This document shows positions 1 to 5,184 of a DNA stretch of 5,184 nt, piece by piece. Numbering within the stretch: position 1 is the first letter of the stretch; each line of letters begins with the position of its first letter. Source of the DNA: an uncultured bacterium (GTDB taxonomy: Bacteria; Verrucomicrobiota; Kiritimatiellia; UBA8416; CALETX01); the NCBI GenBank assembly GCA_937920455.1, contig CALETX010000287.1:1-5184 (forward strand), read 5' to 3'. Both the position numbers and the translations under genes were made by a program. The notes beneath the pieces were generated by a model, which saw only the letters and a list, made by a program, of their open reading frames with translations, had not been told where the DNA came from and searched no databases.

Positions 1-1265
1 TCTTCTGAGGACACGGGCGATACCTCGGCTGAGCTGTAGCGCAGATGCGATCTGGTCTGAGTTCCATAATGCAGATGATCAACTGATATCTGTTTCCCAC
101 CGGAATCTATCAGTGCCCGTTCGAGGATGTTCTTCAACTCACGGACGTTTCCAGGATAATCGTAGGATTCAAGAGAGTTAATGACATCAGGACTGAGGGG
201 CGGCGGTGGTATGCCCATTTCGCAAGCAAGCAAGTTCATGAAGTGTTCTGCGAGAAGCGGAATGTCCTCTTTGCGAGTCCTCAGAGGCGGTATCTCTATC
301 AAGTAGCGCTCAAGGCGAAAATAGAGGTCCTGTCTGAATCGTCCACAAGCAACGCGTTCAGGGAGACTCGCGTTTGTGGCGGCAATCACGCGCACATTGA
401 CCGAATGTCCTTTCTGGGCACCGACAGGAATAATTATTCCGTCTTCCAAAACCCTAAGCAGCACGGTCTGGAGGTTGAGGGGCATGTCTCCTATCTCGTC
501 GAGGAAGAGCGTTCCACCGTCGGCGGTGTCGAAACAACCTTTTGCGTCTGACGATGCGCCAGTAAAGGCTCCGCGCACATGTCCAAAGAAAACGGATTCG
601 GCGAGCTGCTCAGGTATAGCCGAACAATTGATTGCTATGAATGGCCGTAGAGCCCTTGAACTTCCGAGATGAATTGCCCGAGCAACAAGTTCCTTCCCTG
701 TGCCGCTTTCTCCCTGGATAAGCACAGTTGTTTTGTCGGTCTTGCGGAGAGATTCGACGGCAGCCATAACCCTCTTTAATCCTGGGCTTGTGCCTACGAT
801 GCCGGTTACTCCCCACCGTTTTGCCTCTCGTTCTGACAACGCTGCCACCTGGCTAGAAAGGCGGTCGCGTTCTCTCACAAGAGTCTGATATCGCACGGTC
901 CTGTGTATGGTTTCCAGAAGCTCAGCCAAATCCACTGGCTTTTCGAAAAAATCGAACGCGCCCTTCCTGAGCGCCTGGATGGCATTCTCTTTCTGGGCAT
1001 GACCTGTGATGACGACAACTTCGGTTGAGGGATTGATCTTTTTTGCTTCGGCCAGAAGGAATATTCCATCCATTCCCGGCATATCTATGTCGGTGAGAAG
1101 AACGTCTGGCGGATTATCCTGAAAGGCAGCGAGGCATGTTTGCGCATCCGCAAAATCGCTTACATGATATCCAGCGTTTGAGAGGTGTTTCGCTATAAGC
1201 TGACGTACAGCAGGATCGTCGTCCACCACCATCACCGTTATTGAGCTTTCGGGTTTGTCATTCAT
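1..1265 (-). CDS. NtrC-family sigma-54-dependent response regulator (C-terminus cut by window edge)
   Basis: Translating the minus strand from the ATG at 1265 gives 421 residues with no stop before the left edge. Residues 1-120 form a receiver domain: acidic DDD at 15-17, phospho-acceptor Asp59 in TDIDMPG, Thr87, and Lys109 in EKP. A linker follows, then an AAA+ sigma-54 activation domain (about 155-390): Walker A GESGTGKE at 185-192, sigma-54 contact loop GAFTGA at 232-237, Walker B TLFLDE at 252-257, FRQDLYFRL around 310-318, and PGNVREL at 371-377. By family knowledge, phosphorylation by a histidine kinase drives oligomerisation and ATP-powered opening of sigma-54 promoters. The Fis-type DNA-binding helix-turn-helix should follow beyond the edge. 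An in-frame ATG at 1304 would add 13 residues, but only the start at 1265 has a ribosome-binding site. The gene lies 98 bases downstream of the FecR-like gene with no clear terminator between, so co-transcription is possible. The cognate kinase and target promoters are not visible. Confidence 0.96.
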   Translation of the reverse strand, partial: MNDKPESSITVMVVDDDPAVRQLIAKHLSNAGYHVSDFADAQTCLAAFQDNPPDVLLTDIDMPGMDGIFLLAEAKKINPSTEVVVITGHAQKENAIQALRKGAFDFFEKPVDLAELLETIHRTVRYQTLVRERDRLSSQVAALSEREAKRWGVTGIVGTSPGLKRVMAAVESLRKTDKTTVLIQGESGTGKELVARAIHLGSSRALRPFIAINCSAIPEQLAESVFFGHVRGAFTGASSDAKGCFDTADGGTLFLDEIGDMPLNLQTVLLRVLEDGIIIPVGAQKGHSVNVRVIAATNASLPERVACGRFRQDLYFRLERYLIEIPPLRTRKEDIPLLAEHFMNLLACEMGIPPPPLSPDVINSLESYDYPGNVRELKNILERALIDSGGKQISVDHLHYGTQTRSHLRYSSAEVSPVSSE

Positions 1266-1270
1266 GTGCG

Positions 1271-1275
1271 CCTTC
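1271..1275 (-). promoter_or_regulatory. Ribosome-binding site deciding the response regulator start
   Basis: On the minus strand GAAGG lies 5 bases before the ATG at 1265. The alternative in-frame ATG at 1304 is preceded by an AT-rich stretch with no purine-rich Shine-Dalgarno match. This favours the shorter product, whose first beta strand (ITVMVVDDD) sits at the usual distance from the N-terminus of receiver domains. Confidence 0.55.
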
Positions 1276-1363
1276 ACTGCAGGCACTGAACTGCGTTGAA
1301 CCATAGTGCTTTGATTGGTTCCGTACAAGGAGGAAGATCGGCGCGAGTCCGCAGTTGACGCTG

Positions 1364-2629
1364 TCAGGCGTTTGGATCGCGGGAGTAGCCTATCAGCATG
1401 GCGGTTCCAGGCAGGACGTCAACTAGCGAGTCGTACAGGGGCATGAGGATGGAGGCTATCTCCTTCTCGCGTACCAGATCACCGCCGTTGTAAAAATACA
1501 CCCCGTCAAAATCGTACTCCGCAACGAGCGGGGCAAGGTTTTCCCTTATCCAGCGCCCAGGGTCTTTTTTTTCAACGGAAACCAGCGTTTTCAGATCAAC
1601 CCTGGCGTAGAACATAAAGCCCTGTTTGTGAGCTTCAGCAACTGCCTTGACGAGCGCCTCTGGCGGCTTTGTCCCGGACAAGGGCAAATCGTAAGCCAGG
1701 GTGTTGACGCCGAACAGCCGTCCCAGGCGGAGGCTATTCTCTATTTCAGTCCGGTCAAGCCCGCGGACATTGGCTATCACAGGCGCACCGAAACTGCCAG
1801 GCACTAGCCTTCGTCCGCCATTCACGGCGACCACGGCACCCGCTTCGATTTCTATCGGCTCTGCCCAAGAGGAAAGGCTCTGGAGAGTGGTCTCTCCCTC
1901 GATAACTTCAATAACCGACTCACTTTGGGTGGATCGGAGCTTGAACTGCGTTGCGCTTTCCATAAATACCCTTGCATGGGGCGTTTCAACAGTGAAGTGT
2001 GATCTGCCAGATGCTGCGGAAACGCCAGCAGCCATACTGCCGGTATCAAGAAGCGCAAGTTGGCCAGTGGAGCTGGCAAACAGGCGCATACGTGAATCGG
2101 CTCTGAGACTGATGTACGTCCGATGCCTCCGATATCTGATGATCGCGCGCGATCGCTCGCCTGTGATAACAGTATCCCCGCTATACAGTTTTGTCGGAAC
2201 AGTAGGCGTCAGGCGTTGCTTTTGACGAAGAATCCATACGCTTCCATAAGGGTCGAGGATAGCAATCGGGCTGGGGAGCATTAGATTGGCGGCCCACCAG
2301 AACCCGAAGCACAAGATTACACAGGCGGCTATGACGCTGACAAGTCTCTCCGTCCCTGCTTCGAACCGGAAGAAGTGATAAGCACGACGTTTGTTGCGCT
2401 CTCTATCAAGTTTCCTGATCGCCGCAAGTGTCCGCTGCTCTATAAGAATATTATCCGCGCTCCGCCCCGATGCCGACAACAATCTGTCAATGATAATATC
2501 TGCGGCTGGAGTGTCGGACGATGTGGATTCCGGAAAGTCCTCCGCAAGGAGCGCTTTGGTTTCCGCGTCTGTGGGATCAAGACCCAGCCTTGTTCTGACA
2601 TATTGCAGGATGATCTCGAAATGTTTCAT
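1364..2629 (-). CDS. FecR-domain single-pass membrane protein with a C-terminal half-TIM-barrel-like extension; putative sigma regulator
   Basis: The product is 421 residues. The N-terminal ~94 residues are hydrophilic and predicted cytosolic, where FecR-type regulators contact their sigma factor. One hydrophobic segment follows at about 95-118 (VSVIAACVILCFGFWWAANL). The exported part starts with a FecR-like beta-rich domain, roughly 125-272, with recognisable pieces such as LYSGDTVITGERSRA, HFTVETPHARVFM and VIEVIEGETTLQS. Residues ~280-421 are not part of a normal FecR protein: they alternate strands and helices, including EALVKAVAEAHKQGF, FYARVD and YDFDGVYFYNGGD, like the first half of a glycosidase-type TIM barrel. 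The start at 2629 is preferred because its ATG overlaps the sigma stop as ATGA, implying translational coupling; an ATG at 2659 would add ten residues. Presumed role, by analogy with FecI/FecR pairs: relay of an outside signal to the upstream-encoded sigma factor. The ligand, and whether the protein acts as an anti-sigma factor, are unknown. Confidence 0.85.
   Translation of the reverse strand: MKHFEIILQYVRTRLGLDPTDAETKALLAEDFPESTSSDTPAADIIIDRLLSASGRSADNILIEQRTLAAIRKLDRERNKRRAYHFFRFEAGTERLVSVIAACVILCFGFWWAANLMLPSPIAILDPYGSVWILRQKQRLTPTVPTKLYSGDTVITGERSRAIIRYRRHRTYISLRADSRMRLFASSTGQLALLDTGSMAAGVSAASGRSHFTVETPHARVFMESATQFKLRSTQSESVIEVIEGETTLQSLSSWAEPIEIEAGAVVAVNGGRRLVPGSFGAPVIANVRGLDRTEIENSLRLGRLFGVNTLAYDLPLSGTKPPEALVKAVAEAHKQGFMFYARVDLKTLVSVEKKDPGRWIRENLAPLVAEYDFDGVYFYNGGDLVREKEIASILMPLYDSLVDVLPGTAMLIGYSRDPNA
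2141..2156. repeat. 14-bp perfect palindrome overlapping a GCGATCGC octamer, inside the FecR-like gene
   Basis: GATCGCGCGCGATC at 2141-2154 is its own reverse complement, and the palindromic octamer GCGATCGC occupies 2149-2156. The segment encodes the E-R-S-R-A-I part of the FecR domain, so the palindrome may simply follow from Arg/Ala codon choice. It has no loop, so it would act as a protein-binding or modification site rather than as an RNA hairpin. No function is claimed. Confidence 0.5.
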
Positions 2630-3219
2630 CTTGAAAAGATGCCTTTCTTCCGAAGGCAATGATAGATTGCACGGCGGGCCCGGAAGAGAGCCACCTTAAC
2701 TGCTGTTTCAGAGAGATGGAATCGGCCTGACATTTCCCTCACGCTTCTGCCCTGATGGTAAAATGCTTCAATAAGCTGCCTGGCGCGCGGGTCAAGACGC
2801 TGTACACAATCCTCAAGAGCGTCCATGATGTCGGCCGGAAGCGTCTCGACAATCGCCTCGACATGATTCTCTATCGCATCTTCATCAGTTCGGTTCAGCG
2901 CGGCGTCAGGAGTGTCTCGATGACGCTGACGGCGTTTCTCGTTCCTCGCAACGTTCCGCGCTATTGTGCGCAGCCAGGCAAAGAAATCGGTGCCAGGCTC
3001 ATACATATCGAGCCTTCTATAGGCAATGATAAAGGTTTCTTGAACCAGATCAGGCACCATGTCGTGATCCTCTATCATGGCTGATAGTACGGCTCTTATG
3101 CTGGGCGAGCAGGCCTTGACTATTTCCTCATATCTGCACGTCTCTCCCCGCAACACCGCTTGTACAGCCTCTTCCAGTCGGGCCATATTATAGCCGCCAA
3201 TATCTTCAATGTATGCCAT
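2626..3219 (-). CDS. ECF-like sigma-70 family RNA polymerase sigma factor
   Basis: The product is 197 residues, the normal size for a group 4 (extracytoplasmic function) sigma factor containing only regions 2 and 4. Region 2 spans about 15-97: DLVQETFIIAYRRLDMYEP binds core polymerase, and FFAWLRTIARNVARNEKRR is the -10 recognition helix with its basic tail. A variable acidic linker (~100-134) follows. Region 4 spans about 135-190, with the -35 helix-turn-helix in VREMSGRFHLSETAVKVALF. The style resembles sigma factors common in Planctomycetes and Verrucomicrobia. The stop overlaps the start of the FecR-like gene (ATGA), so the two are almost certainly one transcription unit, and that protein is the likely regulator. 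The start at 3219 has no convincing Shine-Dalgarno sequence; a second in-frame ATG at 3186 would remove 11 residues and leave both domains intact. The promoters it recognises are unknown; autoregulation is an inference. Confidence 0.93.
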   Translation of the reverse strand: MAYIEDIGGYNMARLEEAVQAVLRGETCRYEEIVKACSPSIRAVLSAMIEDHDMVPDLVQETFIIAYRRLDMYEPGTDFFAWLRTIARNVARNEKRRQRHRDTPDAALNRTDEDAIENHVEAIVETLPADIMDALEDCVQRLDPRARQLIEAFYHQGRSVREMSGRFHLSETAVKVALFRARRAIYHCLRKKGIFSR

Positions 3220-3260
3220 GTGCTTTTCGGTTACTGAAAATGGGTTGCATCGGCGGCAGC

Positions 3261-3294
3261 GAGGAAATGAGTCCGAAACTGACTAAATTTCCTC
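3261..3294 (-). other. Two-part hairpin between tRNA-Leu and the sigma gene
   Basis: The arms GAGGAAAT (3261-3268) and ATTTCCTC (3287-3294) are perfect 8-base complements. Inside them AGTC (3270-3273) pairs with GACT (3281-3284), leaving a 7-base loop and a small 1/2 internal loop. On the minus strand the structure starts 5 bases after the CCA end of the tRNA and ends about 41 bases before the sigma start codon. No T-run follows on either strand, so it is not a canonical intrinsic terminator. It could be a tRNA 3' processing or termination element, or an operator or leader element for the sigma operon. Confidence 0.6.
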
Positions 3295-3299
3295 AGACC

Positions 3300-3385
3300 T
3301 GGTGCTTGGGGAGGGATTCGAACCCTCACGGCCTTGCGGCCAAGGGATTTTAAGTCCCTTGCGTCTGCCATTCCGCCACCCAAGC
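3300..3385 (-). tRNA. trnL: tRNA-Leu (anticodon UAA), CCA encoded
   Basis: The minus strand folds into a complete class II tRNA. Acceptor stem: GCTTGGG (3385-3379) with CCCAAGC (3310-3304). Discriminator: A at 3303. Encoded CCA: 3302-3300. The D-arm contains the GGCGGAATGGCAGACGC pattern typical of tRNA-Leu. The anticodon arm is AGGGA, loop CTTAAAA, TCCCT, placing anticodon TAA at 3352-3350; it reads UUA and, by wobble, UUG. The long variable arm GGCC-GCAA-GGCC (3341-3330) is diagnostic of the Leu/Ser/Tyr class. The T-arm is GAGGG, TTCGAAT, CCCTC. No other tRNA is adjacent. No duplicated 3' end that would mark an integrated element is seen in the window. No convincing promoter can be assigned upstream. 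Confidence 0.97.
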
Positions 3386-3552
3386 GAGGCATGAAAGTAT
3401 TTGGCCAGCAAGAAGCATTGCCGACCTGCAGCAGAATATTTGCAGTCGCATGCCGAACCCGCATGTCCCTCTGTTCATAACCGGCTGCCCACCACGATAA
3501 CCTAGGGCGGTGTTCCGCGAGTGATCTTACGTCCTGCCACATTTTCCGCTCC

Positions 3553-3572
3553 AGTGCGTAATAGTACGCATT
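3553..3572. repeat. Small inverted repeat in the spacer between the esterase and tRNA-Leu
   Basis: TGCGTA (3555-3560) and TACGCA (3565-3570) form a 6-base perfect stem around a 4-base loop, extendable by a G.T and an A-T pair on the plus strand. It lies about 60-80 bases past the esterase stop, in the 3' untranslated position of that gene. No T-run follows, so a factor-independent terminator is not supported. A second weak pair, GGCAAC (3592-3597) with GTTGCC (3620-3625), lies closer to the stop codon. The rest of the 3386-3632 spacer holds no gene I can support. Confidence 0.4.
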
Positions 3573-3632
3573 TCCGGGCGGTATGTGCAAGGGCAACTCG
3601 GCTATTTTGCGAGAAACCCGTTGCCTCGGTAA

Positions 3633-4265
3633 TCAGATCGCCGAGACCGCCCTGAGCCATGACTGCGCTATTAACGCATGACCAGCCGGCGTGGGATGCA
3701 CTCCGTCGGCAGCCCAGAAGGCCGGTTCACGGACTGAAGTGGCAGCCGCAAATATTCCGTCCATAGGAACCAGCACAGCGTTGAATTCTCTCGCGAGCGA
3801 TCTGACTGCATGTATGCGGGGGTCCAGATCCTCGCGCCACCTTTTGCGATCTTCGGGAACCGGGAGGACGAATGGCTCAATAAGGATAAATCTGCATTTC
3901 AGATTTTCACGCGCAGATGTCAGGAGTTTGCGATAATTTGCCTCATACTCTTCGACCGGCGTGGGATCGTTGCTGTCGTACCTGCGCCATGTGTCGTTGA
4001 TGCCGATGAGAATGGAAACCCATGAAGGACGCAGATCGAGACAATCGGCTTTCCATCGCGTAGCCAGGTCCTTAACCCGATTTCCGCTTATGCCCCTGTT
4101 GATGAATGTGACGTTTTTGGCCGGATACAAGGCGGAAAACCATGCCGCGATCATCATAGCATAGCCTGTGCCGAGGCTAGATGGATCGTTTCGGTTCCAT
4201 CCAGCATCGGTTATGCTATCTCCCTGAAATAGCACTCTTGCATTGTTTTCGATAACAGGATTCAT
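3633..4265 (-). CDS. Cytosolic SGNH/GDSL hydrolase, acetyl-xylooligosaccharide esterase (Axe2-like)
   Basis: The product is 210 residues with the full set of SGNH blocks: block I GDSITDAG with nucleophile Ser17; block II NRGISGN with Gly61 for the oxyanion hole; block III GIND with Asn90; block V DGVHPTPAGH with catalytic Asp187 and His190. The patterns GTGY, GISGNRVKDL, RWKAD and WVSILIGINDTWRRYD closely recall, from memory, intracellular esterases such as Geobacillus Axe2, which remove acetyl groups from imported xylo-oligosaccharides. There is no signal peptide or membrane segment, consistent with a cytosolic enzyme, and the length matches that group. The frame is open to an ATG at 4421, but the start at 4265 is chosen because AAAGGAAAGG lies just upstream and the extra 52 residues are basic, low in similarity to anything known, and not signal-like. 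The exact substrate (acetylated xylan fragments or another acyl-sugar) cannot be read from sequence. It lies 207 bases downstream of the deacylase gene. Confidence 0.93.
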   Translation of the reverse strand: MNPVIENNARVLFQGDSITDAGWNRNDPSSLGTGYAMMIAAWFSALYPAKNVTFINRGISGNRVKDLATRWKADCLDLRPSWVSILIGINDTWRRYDSNDPTPVEEYEANYRKLLTSARENLKCRFILIEPFVLPVPEDRKRWREDLDPRIHAVRSLAREFNAVLVPMDGIFAAATSVREPAFWAADGVHPTPAGHALIAQSWLRAVSAI

Positions 4266-4274
4266 TTGGTTTGG

Positions 4275-4282
4275 CCTTTCCT
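4275..4282 (-). promoter_or_regulatory. Ribosome-binding site deciding the esterase start
   Basis: On the minus strand AAAGGAAAGG ends 9 bases before the ATG at 4265. The upstream in-frame ATG at 4421 has no such match. The esterase fold starts directly after the 4265 start (ARVLFQGDS at residues 9-17), as expected for the family. Confidence 0.65.
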
Positions 4283-4444
4283 TTCTGTGTGGGGACGGAT
4301 GGTAGAATCCCTCATGAACTAGTCTACTACAAAATCGTCCTTGGTTTGTCTCGCGCCCGCGCGCGTATACCTGTTTCCTGGGCATGACATTTCGCGTCAA
4401 TGGGAAAAGGTCATACTGCATTCATAAGATACAGCGCACTCATG

Positions 4445-4459
4445 CCCGGAGACTCCTGG
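4445..4459. repeat. Dyad-symmetric site between the deacylase and esterase genes
   Basis: CCCGGAGACTCCTGG is a dyad centred on 4452. Six of seven flanking positions are complementary; the mismatch is 4447 against 4457. With a one-base centre it cannot form a hairpin loop, so an operator-like binding site fits better than a terminator. It starts 13 bases past the deacylase stop (minus-strand sense) and lies 180 bases before the esterase start. The rest of the 4266-4472 spacer shows no confident promoter pair; a 13-base alternating pyrimidine-purine tract lies at 4358-4370. Confidence 0.35.
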
Positions 4460-4472
4460 TGACTAATGTGGC

Positions 4473-5184
4473 CTAGATAACACGTCCGGCCCGTTTGCCG
4501 GTTATTTTCCCATCCTTGATGGTTATGGCGCCATTGACAATCAAGTGTAGTATGCCTTTGGAGACCAGATGAGGATTGTCGTATGTTGCATCATCCTTTA
4601 TCGAGTGCGGATCAACAACCACGATGTCAGCGAAGAAGCCTGGCGTAAGAGCGCCTCTGCGGGCGATTCCGAAGTGAGCGGCGGGAAGAGAAGTCATTTT
4701 CCTTACTGCCTCCTCAATGGGACATAACTTTTCATCCAGCGCCATTCTGATGAAACGGGGAAATGTCCCATAGGCTCGCGGATGCGGATAATCAGATGCA
4801 AGGGGGCCGGTTGGCGCGCGAAGTGAGGCGTCGGATCCGATCATCACCCATGGTTCAGCAAGTATCTTTTTCATATTGGTCTCGCTCATTCCAAAGAAGA
4901 ACGCGCCGGTCTTTGCCCGATCCGCCTTGAGAATTGTGATGACGGCGTGTCCTGGCGACATGCCTTTTTCCCGTGAGATTTCCGACACCCGCCTGCCGCG
5001 CATCCAATTCAGGGAAGGGTCGTACGTTGAGCCAATCATGACCGTATCCCAGTAACGCGGCTCTCTTATAGTGTCCAGTTCATTTGCGAGCGTCTCAGCC
5101 TCATCACGATCGCTGAGCAAACGCAAGAGTCCATCTCTGCCTCGTTTGTAGGCGCGGCGGGGCAGAACAGCATCCAGTTCCGTG
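4473..5184 (-). CDS. N-acyl-D-amino-acid deacylase (D-aminoacylase family), C-terminal part
   Basis: The frame is open to the right edge and gives 236 residues ending at TAG (4473-4475); the start and the N-terminal metal-binding HxH part lie outside. The visible part is the later portion of an amidohydrolase barrel. MIGSDASLRAPTG holds the conserved metal/catalytic Asp (visible residue 118, codon 4832-4830). It is followed by the family signature HPRAYGTFPRF, then EEAVRKMTSLPAAHFGI. The C-terminal beta-sandwich return is RGALTPGFFADIVVVDP, with DDATYDNPHLVSKGI and VNGAITIKDGKITG. Known family members hydrolyse N-acyl-D-amino acids to D-amino acid plus carboxylate, or related dipeptides, in the cytosol using zinc. 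No frameshift or lost motif is seen. A TTG at 5126 lies within the conserved body and is not the real start. The precise acyl and amino acid specificity is not readable. Confidence 0.94.
   Translation of the reverse strand, partial: TELDAVLPRRAYKRGRDGLLRLLSDRDEAETLANELDTIREPRYWDTVMIGSTYDPSLNWMRGRRVSEISREKGMSPGHAVITILKADRAKTGAFFFGMSETNMKKILAEPWVMIGSDASLRAPTGPLASDYPHPRAYGTFPRFIRMALDEKLCPIEEAVRKMTSLPAAHFGIARRGALTPGFFADIVVVDPHSIKDDATYDNPHLVSKGILHLIVNGAITIKDGKITGKRAGRVI

Noticed and set aside
1701..2225. Plus-strand open frame of 174 codons opposite the FecR-like gene
   Set aside because: It is fully antisense to a gene with clear domain structure, carries no recognisable motif and has no ribosome-binding site; taken as a shadow.
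3187..3192. Perfect TATAAT on the minus strand just before the ATG at 3186
   Set aside because: No -35 element at a suitable distance, and it is made of the Tyr10-Asn11 codons of the sigma factor; a transcript from it would start inside the gene.
3300..3385. tRNA-Leu as an integration site of a mobile element
   Set aside because: No integrase gene and no second copy of the tRNA 3' end were found in the window; the flanking genes look chromosomal.
3231..3596. Minus-strand open frame of 121 codons between the sigma gene and the esterase
   Set aside because: It runs straight through the tRNA-Leu; the stretch reading GGGMADARDLKSLG is the usual false translation of this tRNA. No ribosome-binding site or protein family is recognisable.
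4266..4421. 52-residue N-terminal extension of the esterase from the ATG at 4421
   Set aside because: No Shine-Dalgarno sequence, no signal peptide, and the SGNH fold starts right after the well-supported ATG at 4265.
4266..4472. TTGACG and TATACG on the minus strand as an esterase promoter
   Set aside because: The two boxes are about 25 bases apart, too far for a sigma-70 promoter, and no better-spaced pair was found.
1..5184. CRISPR arrays, insertion sequences, phage or toxin-antitoxin genes
   Set aside because: No regularly spaced repeats, no transposase or phage-like coding sequence and no paired small toxin-type genes were seen.

Overview
The window is a bacterial chromosomal segment of intermediate GC. 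All five recognised protein genes and one tRNA gene lie on the minus strand, so the region is read from right to left; no plus-strand gene is supported. The taxon cannot be fixed. A tRNA with an encoded CCA, a sigma-54 activator, an ECF sigma factor overlapping a FecR-type membrane protein, and a cytosolic SGNH esterase beside a D-aminoacylase together suggest a free-living, carbohydrate- and peptidoglycan-scavenging bacterium. A member of the Planctomycetes/Verrucomicrobia/Lentisphaerae-like groups is plausible, at low confidence.

Right part (4473-5184): the C-terminal part of an N-acyl-D-amino-acid deacylase (D-aminoacylase family), whose start is beyond the right edge. A 207-base spacer (4266-4472) follows, holding a short dyad and a possible 10-codon ORF. 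Next is a complete 210-residue SGNH/GDSL esterase (3633-4265) resembling intracellular acetyl-xylooligosaccharide esterases of the Axe2 type. Together these suggest catabolism of N-acylated D-amino acids and acetylated sugars, although the two genes need not share a pathway.

Middle (3220-3632): a tRNA-Leu(UAA) gene at 3300-3385, preceded by a 247-base spacer with small inverted repeats. A strong two-part hairpin (3261-3294) lies between the tRNA and the next gene.

Left part (1-3219): a regulatory block. An ECF-like sigma-70 factor (2626-3219) overlaps by ATGA a FecR-domain membrane protein (1364-2629), the usual layout of a sigma factor and its membrane-bound regulator. The FecR protein carries an unusual C-terminal extension that looks like about half of a TIM barrel. 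After a 98-base gap comes an NtrC-type sigma-54-dependent response regulator (1-1265), cut by the left edge before its DNA-binding domain. An extracytoplasmic-signal sigma switch and a two-component sigma-54 activator therefore sit in tandem. No histidine kinase and no sigma-54 promoter are visible here.

The most interesting points are the FecR/half-barrel architecture, its tandem arrangement with the NtrC-type regulator, and the hairpin between the tRNA and the sigma gene. Nothing in the window clearly amounts to a wholly new system.
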